From NCBI RefSeq assembly GCF_017592825.1, contig NZ_JAGFMD010000001.1, positions 558,001-622,000 of the forward strand: a stretch of DNA of 64,000 nucleotides. Reading direction: 5' to 3'. This stretch comes from Roseivirga sp. E12 (GTDB taxonomy: Bacteria > Bacteroidota > Bacteroidia > Cytophagales > Cyclobacteriaceae). Below, one piece after another: positions 26,825-35,669 of the stretch. The notes beneath the pieces are model-generated. The model worked only from the letters and a program-made list of their open reading frames with translations. It made no database searches and had not been told where the DNA came from. Each line of letters starts with the position of its first letter. Position 1 is the stretch's first letter. Both the position numbers and the translations under genes were made by a program.

Positions 26825-29064
26825 TGAAAGCATTTCTGCTCTTCGCTTTTATGATGCTATCTACATGGAGTATGTATGGCCAAGAAGCTGCATATACCTT
26901 TGAGCAATTGCAATTGAAAGAGGCTCAATTGAAGCAAATTGAACGTTGGGAATATTGGCTTGGAGTGGCTAGTGACCAGTCAAATACTTCCGAACAGATG
27001 AGGATCTTGTTAAGTCTATCGGAACAGTACTACTCACTTATTGGTAATCAAGCTAAGGCCTATGATCTGTCTCTCCGCTTAGAAGATCTTATTAATGAGC
27101 AGCCCAATGCCAAAGCGATCCCAGAGGTGTCTGCAAGACTATATCTGCTACTAGGTAAGTTGAATGGCGATCAAGAAGAATATTCACAGTCACTCAGTTA
27201 CTTTCTTAAGGCTAAGGGTTCAGCCCTTGCTAGTCAAGACACTTCTACACTCATCCTTGCCAGTAATTATGAGGCGCAGACCTACTCAATTTTGGGTAGG
27301 GAAGAAGAGGCTATGGTACTTTTCAAAAAACTGATTACAAACAATTCATTAGGGCACAGCACCCTGTCCCAAGCTTTTCTAGCCAGACATTACTTAAGAA
27401 ATAACCAATTGGATTCCACGCTTTACTTCGCGCATCGAAGTATTGCTTACAAAGCCGAGCCATTGCTTATGTCAGACCGACATTGGCTTTTGGCTACAAG
27501 TCATTTTTATGTAAGCAAAAACTATGATTCAAGCCTTTATCATGGGAAACTGGCACTGAATTATGCATTAGAAGTGATGGCGCCTAGGCAAGAGCTCAAT
27601 GCGAATAATGTCCTTCTTAAGAATTATGAAGCATTGGGAAATGCTGCGAGCACTAATTTTCATTTAAAGAGATTCTACGCCTTGCAGGAAGCACAGAACC
27701 GTTATTCTGATGCCTTGAGAATTGGTAGGATTAATATCGAAAAGGAAAGGGAAGAGGCGATGCTTCAAAAAGAACTTGCCAATGAAAAGCTGTCAGGCAG
27801 AAATCGTGTAATTCTTATCACAGCATGTGCAGTCGTGGTTTTGGTAATATTATTGATTTGGATCTTAAAGCAATTGAAGCAAATCCGAAGGCAAAACCAT
27901 CAAATAGCGCTAGAGAAACAGCGGGCAGAAATTTCAGAACAATATAAGGAGCAGTTTTTGGCCAATATGAGCCATGAAATACGCACCCCAATGCACGCTA
28001 TTTCAGGTATGCTCAATGCACTTTTGCGAAAGGTACCTAGAGAAGATCAGCAGGTTTTTCTTAATGCCATGAAGATCAGTGCGGACAATTTATTGGTACT
28101 CTTGAATGATGTCTTAGACATGTCAAAAGTTGAAGCAGGTCAGCTTGAAATTGATCAAGATAACATCAGGCCAGGAGATATAATTAATCAAGTATTGGAG
28201 CTTTTCCAATCTAAGGCTCAAGAAAAAAACCTACTCCTAACAGCTGAGCTTAGCCAAGATTTCCCTGAATGCGCTCTTGGCGATGCATCCAGACTCAGTC
28301 AAGTGTTAATCAACCTTGTAAGCAATGCGCTGAAATTCACCAATCAAGGCTATGTTTTATTGAAAGCAGCACTGTCAGATGACAAGCTTCTTATTTCGGT
28401 TAAAGACACGGGTATAGGGATTCCCCCAACCGAGTCGGACAATGTGCTTGGCGCCTTTACACAAGGCAGCAATATTGAAAAGGGAAAACATGGCGGGACA
28501 GGTTTGGGGCTCAGTATTTGTAAACAAATTATTGAGTTACAACATGGTAAACTGTGGTTTGAAAGTAAGGAAGGTGAGGGGAGTAGTTTCTATGTTGAGC
28601 TGCCGTATCTGTCATGTGAATCAGAAGCCAATGCGTCTGAAATGCCTTTAGTCTATGACGAAGCCATGCAAAGGGGAGCAGCGCTTACAGGTCTTCGAGT
28701 GTTGATAGCCGAAGATGTTGAATTCAATGTGATGGTAGTTTGTGATGATTTGGAATGGTTTATCCCAAAAGTGCAATACACAGTTGTAAATACAGGAAAG
28801 GAGGCTGTTGAAGCGATAGAAAGCCAGCCTTTCGATATTGTTTTAATGGATGTTCAAATGCCTGAAATGAACGGTTATGAGGCGACAAGAACCATACGCT
28901 CAGCAAGCCATGAGTGGGCTAAGATTCCTATCGTTGCCATGACCGCCAGTCTGCTAAAAGATCAAGTTGACAGGTGTTATAAAGCGGGAATGGATGATTA
29001 CATACCCAAACCCTATAAGCCTGAGGCCCTCATTGAAAAAATTCATACATTGATTAAAAGGTGA
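26824..29064 (+). CDS. TPR-containing hybrid sensor histidine kinase
   Basis: A 746-residue protein. A signal peptide/anchor (residues 1-19) precedes a periplasmic TPR-like sensor of about 300 residues, then a transmembrane helix near 327-347. A HisKA follows with H384 in NMSHEIRTPM, and a HATPase with NLVSNALKF (N box), DTGIGIP (G1) and GTGLGLSI (G2). A C-terminal receiver carries D676 in VLMDVQMPEMNGYEATR. It lacks an internal HPt; that function is encoded two genes upstream. Overlaps the next gene by 4 bp (GTGA). Confidence 0.92.
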   Translation: MKAFLLFAFMMLSTWSMYGQEAAYTFEQLQLKEAQLKQIERWEYWLGVASDQSNTSEQMRILLSLSEQYYSLIGNQAKAYDLSLRLEDLINEQPNAKAIPEVSARLYLLLGKLNGDQEEYSQSLSYFLKAKGSALASQDTSTLILASNYEAQTYSILGREEEAMVLFKKLITNNSLGHSTLSQAFLARHYLRNNQLDSTLYFAHRSIAYKAEPLLMSDRHWLLATSHFYVSKNYDSSLYHGKLALNYALEVMAPRQELNANNVLLKNYEALGNAASTNFHLKRFYALQEAQNRYSDALRIGRINIEKEREEAMLQKELANEKLSGRNRVILITACAVVVLVILLIWILKQLKQIRRQNHQIALEKQRAEISEQYKEQFLANMSHEIRTPMHAISGMLNALLRKVPREDQQVFLNAMKISADNLLVLLNDVLDMSKVEAGQLEIDQDNIRPGDIINQVLELFQSKAQEKNLLLTAELSQDFPECALGDASRLSQVLINLVSNALKFTNQGYVLLKAALSDDKLLISVKDTGIGIPPTESDNVLGAFTQGSNIEKGKHGGTGLGLSICKQIIELQHGKLWFESKEGEGSSFYVELPYLSCESEANASEMPLVYDEAMQRGAALTGLRVLIAEDVEFNVMVVCDDLEWFIPKVQYTVVNTGKEAVEAIESQPFDIVLMDVQMPEMNGYEATRTIRSASHEWAKIPIVAMTASLLKDQVDRCYKAGMDDYIPKPYKPEALIEKIHTLIKR

Positions 29065-30821
29065 ATAAATTGATATTGATGAATAAATGGAGGACTATAT
29101 GGCTTTTGAGCATTCTTTTCACTGTTTCTTCCCTTAGCATAGCTCAGAACAAAAAGGATTCTCTGGTCAATGTTGGGTTGGCGCTATATGCTGATGAAGA
29201 GTACAATAAAGCAGCAAATATTTTTGACCAAGTGGTCAGAGAAGAACAGGTACAAGGGCTAGATTTTTTCAATGCTGCTCGCATGTGGGCAAAGGCCAAT
29301 GATTCCAACAAAGCATTTGATTACCTGAGATTGGCTTTTAATTACGGATTCATCGATTTGGATGCAGCAGAGAAAAGTAATGACCTCAGGACAGTCAGAC
29401 GATCTGATGGGTATAGAAAGTTAATCGCACAAGAGCGTGCATTTCAGGCTGATTCAATCATTTCGATGGTGGACATGGTTCGTGCCCTGATTGATCGAAA
29501 TGTTGTCATTTTCGATAATAAAAGATTTGTCAGTGATATTCAGCCTTGGTATGACGATAGGAGTGCTATAGAAGATCTGATCCTGCAGGTGAACGATGAG
29601 CGTGTCAATAAGACTCCGGAAGGACACATTGATTTTCGTAGTAAGTCGCTTATCATTAAGAACAGTAGAGGCCCTATACATCTCAATGGATTGGCTTTAA
29701 AATCTCTGGAAATTCGGAATTCAAATGACCTTTCGGTCAATAAAACTAGAAGCCCTTCTAGCATGGAAGTAGTACAGCTGACCAATCTCGACCTAGGGTC
29801 ATTTTCTTTTAACTTGAATGGCCAGACATACGTCAGATTCTTTTCTATTAAGGCATATCATGTCGCAGAATATAGTTTGAGAAACATCATTAAATTCTAT
29901 ATCTCAGATAGTGACCTGGAAATTAATACCCGATATAGATCAAGCTTTGAGTATGAATTGTCAGGGTCTTTTGGCGGCCCAGATGCCCCCTTGAATGATG
30001 TGACCATCCGCAATACTGTTTTTAGGAAGAGTAAAGGCAATGGAACAACCATTACAGCCCTTAGGTTTTTCAATGACAACTTGTTTATCGAGAACTGTAT
30101 TTTTGAAAACGAAGCTTCATTTGGAGCTTCTGCAGTTAAAAAAGTGGTATGGCCGCAAAACAGGTTTCTAAAACCAGTTGACCTCAGCAAGGTAGAATTT
30201 GAAAAGAATGGATTGATTCTTCCATATCGTCAGTTCGAAGCGGGTTTAGGAGTAATTGATATGCTTCGTCCTTGGAAAATTGCCAAAGACAAACTGCTTA
30301 TTACTGGTGATCTTGACGAAGTCAAAGATGATCAAGCTTTCAGTTTTCTTATAAGTAGTTACAAGTTTCTCTTGGACAACTACGAACGGGGTGGTGACAA
30401 AGAATCCAAACAAGAAGTTTTTCTAAAACTTAAAAAATTGTATTCGATAAAAGACCGACAATTACTCAATGAGCAATTTTCAATTACCGACTTTTTAGAT
30501 TATCAAGTGAATAGGCTTAGTGGCCTGGTAAGTAATTATGGTACAAGTGCAGGCAAGGTGGTTTGGATGAGTTTTTTAACGATTCTCTTCTTTACAGTTG
30601 TTTATTCAATCTTCAATAACGACTCTCAAAGCACTAGACTTAAGACAATAATAGCTCGATTTTCAACTGCTTTAATGATGAGTGTTATGGCACAAATAAC
30701 CTTGAGAGCCAGCAAAGGTGCGAGTCTTAGGTTAAAGTGGCTCTGTATAGTCCAAGGGCTGATAGGGTGGACACTTTTTAGCTTCTTTATTACCGCCTTG
30801 CTTTATCAGGTATCAGTATAA
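29061..30821 (+). CDS. Membrane protein with TPR-like N-terminus and beta-helix-like middle, coupled to the kinase
   Basis: A 586-residue protein. A hydrophobic signal segment (WLLSILFTVSSLSIAQ) precedes a TPR-like helical region (residues 30-130). Residues 200-380 are strand-rich with a right-handed beta-helix or pentapeptide flavour (LKSLEIRNSNDLSV, NDVTIRNTVFRKSKG, NLFIENCIFENEASFG). Two or three transmembrane helices lie at the end (VVWMSFLTILFFTVVYSIF and GWTLFSFFITALLY). GTG at 29061 overlaps the kinase stop (GTGA). ATG at 29079, which would give MNKWRTIWLL, is an alternative. The overlap suggests a sensory partner or output protein for the phosphorelay. Family not recognised. Confidence 0.55.
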   Translation: MNKLILMNKWRTIWLLSILFTVSSLSIAQNKKDSLVNVGLALYADEEYNKAANIFDQVVREEQVQGLDFFNAARMWAKANDSNKAFDYLRLAFNYGFIDLDAAEKSNDLRTVRRSDGYRKLIAQERAFQADSIISMVDMVRALIDRNVVIFDNKRFVSDIQPWYDDRSAIEDLILQVNDERVNKTPEGHIDFRSKSLIIKNSRGPIHLNGLALKSLEIRNSNDLSVNKTRSPSSMEVVQLTNLDLGSFSFNLNGQTYVRFFSIKAYHVAEYSLRNIIKFYISDSDLEINTRYRSSFEYELSGSFGGPDAPLNDVTIRNTVFRKSKGNGTTITALRFFNDNLFIENCIFENEASFGASAVKKVVWPQNRFLKPVDLSKVEFEKNGLILPYRQFEAGLGVIDMLRPWKIAKDKLLITGDLDEVKDDQAFSFLISSYKFLLDNYERGGDKESKQEVFLKLKKLYSIKDRQLLNEQFSITDFLDYQVNRLSGLVSNYGTSAGKVVWMSFLTILFFTVVYSIFNNDSQSTRLKTIIARFSTALMMSVMAQITLRASKGASLRLKWLCIVQGLIGWTLFSFFITALLYQVSV

Positions 30822-30923
30822 AAAAATATTAAAGTTTCGCTGGTTGTGGCCAAAGGCAATCTTCTTCACGGCATGGAATCTAAGCAGCGTCCGGCCAATT
30901 AGCCAAACAGGAGGAGGGACGAG

Positions 30924-31050
30924 CGTTAAGAATTGATCTAGCAGATCAATTTAGAAAGTAGCCAGTTTGTAGGGCTGGATGGCACACCCCGCCTGATCGG
31001 ACGGGCAGGTTATGTGACATGCTTTGCTGGCACATGTGTGTGGTATATGG
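30924..31050. repeat. Dispersed intergenic repeat, copy 2, with perfect hairpin
   Basis: GCGTTAAG is followed by a perfect 9-bp hairpin (arms AATTGATCT and AGATCAATT, 3-nt loop, 30931-30951). Then comes the GTAGCCAG...TATGTGACA block shared with copy 1 and a tail CTGGCACATGTGTGTGGTAT. Copy 3 at 37676-37731 has the same order and a hairpin of the same length but different sequence. Confidence 0.7.
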
Positions 31051-31069
31051 GGGAGGGTGATTAGTAAAA

Positions 31070-31103
31070 GAGATTGAGGAGAAACTCCCTTCCCCTCAAT
31101 CTC
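31070..31103 (-). terminator. Rho-independent terminator of the small orphan gene
   Basis: Perfect 10-bp stem GAGATTGAGG / CCTCAATCTC with a 14-nt loop. On - it is followed by TTTT. It begins 10 bp after the stop codon at 31113. Confidence 0.85.
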
Positions 31104-31112
31104 CATAGGTGT

Positions 31113-31274
31113 TTAAGCAAGTTGAATCAACTTCCATGTTACCGCTCTGTTAGCATAAGGAGGCATTCTATTTCCTCTTGCTATTGGAGCAGTAGTTGTG
31201 GGAGTACCCACAACCTTCCAAACACCACTTTCAGGACAGTTTTCACCGGTCCTTGCAGTTCTGCCTATGGCCAT
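31113..31274 (-). CDS. Small orphan protein (53 aa, GENCPESGVW motif)
   Basis: ATG at 31274 to TAA at 31113 encodes 53 residues: an N-terminal RTARTGENCPESGVWKVVG, a middle IARGNRMPPY and the end VTWKLIQLA. The layout (TGE-x-CP-x-SG-x-W, a later KG/RG-x-x-MPP, a final aromatic-W-x-L) recalls small single-domain proteins such as YjzC that recur in accessory DNA. A perfect terminator directly downstream on the same strand supports a real transcription unit. Function unknown. A longer frame on the opposite strand is the shadow of this gene. Confidence 0.65.
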   Translation of the reverse strand: MAIGRTARTGENCPESGVWKVVGTPTTTAPIARGNRMPPYANRAVTWKLIQLA

Positions 31275-31346
31275 AATTTTCAAAATTTAATGTCTTCAGA
31301 ATATTAGAGTGAAGACACCCCTATGGCCTCAACTTTGAATTGTAAA

Positions 31347-31428
31347 CTGCAATAAGTACTTTAGGATTCTCAATACTAAGTGCTGCTTGCAGTACGATTC
31401 AGGCCAGGAGACTCTTCTGGCCTTTTTT
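31347..31428 (+). ncRNA. Possible structured small RNA ending in a terminator
   Basis: No open frame precedes the strong + strand terminator at 31401-31428. Just before it is an imperfect 15-bp inverted repeat: CTGCAATAAGTACTT (31347-31361) against AAGTGCTGCTTGCAG (31378-31392), pairing at about 12 of 15 positions plus one G-U. A stem-loop followed by a terminator hairpin suits a short RNA. A 3' UTR of the gene ending at 30821 is the alternative. No promoter was identified. Confidence 0.3.
31401..31428 (+). terminator. Rho-independent terminator
   Basis: Stem AGGCCAG / CTGGCCT with a 9-nt loop, followed by TTTTT on +. No + gene ends within 500 bp, so it serves either a small RNA or a long 3' UTR. 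Confidence 0.85.
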
Positions 31429-31468
31429 ATGCTTACAAATATATAACAAAATTTTTATAGTCAAACAC

Positions 31469-31499
31469 TTTGACAAATAATTTATTGTCATTAACTTTC
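31469..31499 (+). promoter_or_regulatory. Bacteroidetes promoter with a palindromic operator in its spacer
   Basis: TTTG (31469-31472) and TAACTTTC (31492-31499; one mismatch to TAnnTTTG) are separated by 19 bp, the expected spacing. The 20-bp dyad TGACAAATAATTTATTGTCA (31471-31490; arms TGACAA/TTGTCA) fills the spacer. That placement suits a repressor that blocks sigma binding. The ATG of the first ATPase gene is 20 bp downstream. Confidence 0.55.
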
Positions 31500-31518
31500 G
31501 CTATAATATTTTTGTTAA

Positions 31519-32697
31519 ATGAAGAATGTAATTGGTCACCCAGCTAGAGGCACGGACTTCTACCCCAGAGAAAGGGTAGTCAAAAAAATATTAAGAAGCT
31601 TGGGCGCGGATAATCATCTGCAGTTAGCTGCCCCTAGAAGAGTGGGGAAGACATCCATTCTAATGCACCTATTAGACACTAAACAGACTAGTGATCATTT
31701 TTTCGTTTATGTAGATGTAGAGGCAACAACCTCTGAGAACAATTTCTATAAAAAGCTCTATGAAAGCGTCATCAAGAGTGAAGCCCTCACCAAAACGGGC
31801 AAAATGTTTAAACAGATAAAAGATGGCGGAAATACGTTTTTGAAGAGAATAAAGGCCATCAGCCTTATAGACGGATCAATAGAACTTAACTCAGGAGTAG
31901 ATCTAGACTTCTACAATGAATTGAAATTATTATTAAAAGGCCTGAATTTTGGAGATAAAAGACTTGTTCTTTTAATAGATGAATTTCCATATGCAATCAA
32001 CAATTTAATTGAAGACGAAAGCAATGAGAAAGCACTTAATTTATTGAAATCAAAAAGAGAACTTCGACAGGATCCAGTTCTCCTAACCAAAGTTCAGTTT
32101 GTATATACTGGTTCAATTTCCTTAAATACCACGGTTGAAAACATAAGCGCTTCAGAACTTGTAAATGACATTGATTCAATTACAGTTTCACCTCTCATAG
32201 ATAAAGAAGCCAAGGAGTTAATCAACAAACTTATTGAAACCGACTCTCTAGTTATTGGAGATGATGAGTTGGACTACATACTTCAGAAAGTAGTATGGCT
32301 TATACCGTTTCATATTCAATTACTAGTCAAAGAACTTTTTGACATCAGTGATGAACAAAATATTAATGTGGTCACAAGAGAAATAATAGATAAGGCTTTC
32401 TTAGAAATAGTAGATTTTAGAAATAATAACTATTTCGAACATTATCTAAGCCGACTTAAGAAACTATACAAAGGCAATCAGTACAATTATGCGATAGAAA
32501 TCCTGCATTTAGCATCAAAAAATGACAGCATAATCAGATCGCAAGTTTTCAACCTTGCATCAAAACATGAAGTTGAAGACGAAAGTAGAAGGATAATCCA
32601 TAATCTGATTTACGATGGATATCTATTTCAAAGTGATACTAATGATTACAGTTTTAATTCTCCGATATTAAAAATGTGGTGGAAAAAATATGTTTAG
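31519..32697 (+). CDS. P-loop ATPase (STAND / archaeal-ATPase-like AAA), first of a two-gene system
   Basis: A 392-residue cytosolic ATPase. The N-terminal GTDFYPRE-x-VV leader and Walker A APRRVGKTS (G43, K44, T45) are typical of archaeal-type/ATPase_2 proteins. Walker B is LVLLIDEF (D154, E155), and a sensor-like VYTGSIS follows. Residues 270-392 form a winged-helix-like C-terminus (SQVFNLASKHEVEDESRRIIHNLIYDGYLF). It overlaps the next gene by 8 bp. Such modules act as NTP-dependent switches in defence, stress and regulatory systems; a specific role is unknown. Confidence 0.75.
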   Translation: MKNVIGHPARGTDFYPRERVVKKILRSLGADNHLQLAAPRRVGKTSILMHLLDTKQTSDHFFVYVDVEATTSENNFYKKLYESVIKSEALTKTGKMFKQIKDGGNTFLKRIKAISLIDGSIELNSGVDLDFYNELKLLLKGLNFGDKRLVLLIDEFPYAINNLIEDESNEKALNLLKSKRELRQDPVLLTKVQFVYTGSISLNTTVENISASELVNDIDSITVSPLIDKEAKELINKLIETDSLVIGDDELDYILQKVVWLIPFHIQLLVKELFDISDEQNINVVTREIIDKAFLEIVDFRNNNYFEHYLSRLKKLYKGNQYNYAIEILHLASKNDSIIRSQVFNLASKHEVEDESRRIIHNLIYDGYLFQSDTNDYSFNSPILKMWWKKYV

Positions 32698-35422
32698 AAA
32701 TCAAGTTACTTTATACAACCCTGCAGAAAAAGATAAACAAACTCTGGTAGACGAATTTGTGGTTAGAGTAAATATCTTCAATCGTATTATTAAAGATATT
32801 CGCTCATCAGAGAACCTTCACCCGGAACAACATTATCTTTTAGTTGGCCAAAGAGGAGCTGGTAAAACGACTCTGTTATATCGTCTAAAATATGAAATTG
32901 AAGACAGTCCTGAATTATCTATACGGCTTCTCCCTATTAATTTAGGTGAAGAGCAATACTCTATCAGTGAGTTAAGTGATCTGTGGGAGTGCCTATCAGA
33001 AATCTTGGACGACTATTTCGATTTCAAAAGTCTGGCTAAAGAGGTTTATTCGATAAGACATGGTGAAGATAAATCGGAGGTAGAGCCGAGAATGTATAAC
33101 CTATTAGCAAAAAGTCTTGACAACAAGAAACAAAGCATTGTTCTTTTCATTGACAACTTTGGCGATTTACTAAATAAGTTTAATGAACATGAGATGAGCC
33201 GATTGAGGGAAATCCTCATGACTGAAAAGCACATTCGACTAATTGCTGGAACTCCTGTAACTCTCGAGAGTATTTTTAACTATTCCGAACCATTTTTTGA
33301 GTTTTTTAAGATTTTAGAATTAAAAGGCTTAAATGAAAGTGAGACCAAAAGACTACTAATCAAATTGGGAGAATCTCATGGAGAAAAAAAGCTAATTGAA
33401 AAGATTATTGAGGAAAAACCTGAAAGAATCGAAATTCTTCGAAGATTAACTGGAGGAGTTATTAGGACAATGGTTCTTTTGTTCAAGGTTTTCATGGAAA
33501 ATACGGATGGCAGCTCATTGAGAGACCTGCAAATGGTATTAGATTCTGTTACTCCTCTTTACAAACATCGAATGGACGACCTACCTACCCAACAACAAAA
33601 AATAGTTGATGCCGTGGCTAAGAATTGGGACGGCATAGCTGTCAAAGAGCTAACGAAAAAAACCAGACTACCGAGTAAAACAATATCATCACAACTCAGG
33701 CAATTGGAGAAAAATCAGGTGGTGCAAAAGAAAAGCACGGGGTCTAAAAACCATCTTTACCAGCTTAAAGAAAGGTTTTTTAACATATGGTACTTGATGA
33801 GGTACGGAAGGAAGTATGACCAAAAAAGAGTCATTTGGTTAGTTAGGTTTCTAGAATCTTGGTGTGATCAAGATGAACTAGAAACTCGGGTACGAGATCA
33901 CATCAACGACTTAAATTCAGCCGATACTAGATATGACAAAAACTCAGCGTTGTTAATAGGTGAGGCTTATTTGGCATGTAAGGTTAATTCTGAGGTTAAG
34001 GAAAGACTAATTGAGACAATTTCGCTACAGTACCCAACAGAATTTGATAAAACTCGATACAATTTGTCTGCTGAAAAATTAAAAGAGGCAATCAATCTTT
34101 TGAAGTCTGGAGAAAAATCACAGGCTTTAAAAAAGCTGAAAAACGTAGAGATTAATGGAGAAAATTATAAGTCATTTGTTAGTTTTTATCTAGAAATCGA
34201 AGATTACAATACGGTTGAAAAAATAATTCAGACGATTGATAGTGCACAAAATGCTACAGCATTTGATTTTCTTCTCTTAGGTGGAATATATCATGATCCA
34301 GAGACGAAGGAAGTGGCATTTAATTACTATCAAAAAGCCATCGAATTGGACGCCTCTATTGAAGAACCATACATAAGAAAGGCAAACCTCTTGCACAGGT
34401 ATTATAAAGATTATAAAAAAGCAGAAAGCTGCTTAAATGATTTTTTAAAGTTAGCTCCTTCAAAAAAGGGGGAGTATTACCATGAATTAGCCCATATCCA
34501 GGTTGGGCAAAAACATTTAAAAGAAGCAGAAGAATCTTTTAAACTTTCGATTGATAATGGGCGTCTCAATTCCAACTTTTGTCTTGGTGCTTTTTACCAC
34601 TACCAAGTTGATCTTCCAGATAAGGCCGAAGACCATTATTTAAAATCAATTGAATCTGGAAGTGAACCATATTTTAATTTAGGTGTACTATTTGCCTATT
34701 CAAAAAATGATTATGAGAAGGCCATATCATACTTTGAGACAGCCTTAGAGTCAGGTGTCAATGATGCTTATTACGAGCTCGGAAAAATTTACAAAAACCA
34801 CTTGAGGAAACCACCTAAAGCCAGACACTTTTATGAAAAGGCGATTGAAGTTAATGATACTAGAGCTTATCACCCTCTGGCCCATCTATACGCCAAGTTA
34901 AAGTCAAAGAAAAAACAAGCAGAAAAACTTTACGAAAAAGCCATCGAAATAGGGGATAGTTATGCAGGTCCTTGTCTAGCGATGTTTTACTTCGTTGAAG
35001 AAAGACAAGACAAAAAGAATGTTGCCCTTCAATTGATAAGTACGGGAAAAAAAGAACTTCCTAATGAAATGTTCATTTATGAATTCTCTTCTAGAATTAA
35101 TTTGTGGAATGATGATTTTGAAGCTGCTTTAAAAGATTTAGAGAATCTAGTTAGTAGTAAAGATTATTTAGAGGATGAAATCGAAGATATCACTGATTTG
35201 ATTATTGATTTCATTTCACTTGAACTCCATTACCCAGTCTTGAAATTGCTTGATAACGAAGAATATCAGTTGAAGGACTTGATGAAACCCATATACTATG
35301 CCTTAATGACCCTGATGAAAGATGATTTACCGAATGAATACTTAAAAATGGGAAATGAACTTGCAGAAACTGTTAGCGAAATACTTCAAGAAATCGATAA
35401 CCGTAAGATGGAATTTAGTTAA
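32690..35422 (+). CDS. P-loop STAND-type ATPase with wHTH and TPR/Sel1-like repeats, second of a two-gene system
   Basis: A 910-residue protein. Walker A is GQRGAGKTT (53-61). The Walker B region reads VLFIDNFGDLL with D155 but Asn156 where a catalytic Glu is usual, so hydrolysis may be altered. A winged helix lies near 295-350 (IAVKELTKKTRLPSKTISSQ), and 12 or more TPR/Sel1-like repeats fill residues 520-800 (for example AFNYYQKAIELDASIEEPYI and ALESGVNDAYYELGKIY). This NTPase-HTH-repeat layout is that of STAND signal-transduction ATPases, in which the repeats act as a sensor and oligomerisation arm. A terminator-like hairpin follows at 35442-35467. Confidence 0.75.
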   Translation: MFRNQVTLYNPAEKDKQTLVDEFVVRVNIFNRIIKDIRSSENLHPEQHYLLVGQRGAGKTTLLYRLKYEIEDSPELSIRLLPINLGEEQYSISELSDLWECLSEILDDYFDFKSLAKEVYSIRHGEDKSEVEPRMYNLLAKSLDNKKQSIVLFIDNFGDLLNKFNEHEMSRLREILMTEKHIRLIAGTPVTLESIFNYSEPFFEFFKILELKGLNESETKRLLIKLGESHGEKKLIEKIIEEKPERIEILRRLTGGVIRTMVLLFKVFMENTDGSSLRDLQMVLDSVTPLYKHRMDDLPTQQQKIVDAVAKNWDGIAVKELTKKTRLPSKTISSQLRQLEKNQVVQKKSTGSKNHLYQLKERFFNIWYLMRYGRKYDQKRVIWLVRFLESWCDQDELETRVRDHINDLNSADTRYDKNSALLIGEAYLACKVNSEVKERLIETISLQYPTEFDKTRYNLSAEKLKEAINLLKSGEKSQALKKLKNVEINGENYKSFVSFYLEIEDYNTVEKIIQTIDSAQNATAFDFLLLGGIYHDPETKEVAFNYYQKAIELDASIEEPYIRKANLLHRYYKDYKKAESCLNDFLKLAPSKKGEYYHELAHIQVGQKHLKEAEESFKLSIDNGRLNSNFCLGAFYHYQVDLPDKAEDHYLKSIESGSEPYFNLGVLFAYSKNDYEKAISYFETALESGVNDAYYELGKIYKNHLRKPPKARHFYEKAIEVNDTRAYHPLAHLYAKLKSKKKQAEKLYEKAIEIGDSYAGPCLAMFYFVEERQDKKNVALQLISTGKKELPNEMFIYEFSSRINLWNDDFEAALKDLENLVSSKDYLEDEIEDITDLIIDFISLELHYPVLKLLDNEEYQLKDLMKPIYYALMTLMKDDLPNEYLKMGNELAETVSEILQEIDNRKMEFS

Positions 35423-35441
35423 AGTTAATTTTAATCAAGAA

Positions 35442-35467
35442 AAAGCTCCTATACATAAGGGAGCTTT
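35442..35467 (+). terminator. Terminator-like hairpin after the dual-ATPase operon
   Basis: Stem AAAGCTCC / GGAGCTTT with a 10-nt loop, 20 bp past the stop codon. The T-tract after it is short (TTT then GAAA), so efficiency is uncertain. Confidence 0.5.
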
Positions 35468-35669
35468 GAAATGCCAAATTCATATTTAAAGAAATAGATA
35501 CTGAAATCATAGGTGCCCTTATAGCGGGAATAATTTACGCCCAGTGAATAGCGATAGTGCTTAACAGCCCAGAACCAGCCATTGATAAAGGGGGAGTAAG
35601 GGAAAATGAAGATTTTCGTTGTCAATGAGTGGTATTTACTAATTTACAAGAGCCCCAAAAGCTAAAGCT

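Larger units (their letters stand above)
30822..31518. other. 700-bp accessory intergenic region
   Basis: Contains dispersed-repeat copy 2 with its hairpin (30924-31050), a small - gene with its own terminator (31070-31274), a possible structured RNA ending in a + strand terminator (31347-31428), and the promoter/operator of the dual-ATPase operon (31469-31499). About 100 bp right after the upstream gene carry nothing recognisable. Confidence 0.6.

Noticed and set aside
31074-31307. 77-codon + strand frame
   Set aside because: It is the antisense shadow of the 53-residue - gene, which has a perfect terminator and a conserved-looking protein pattern.
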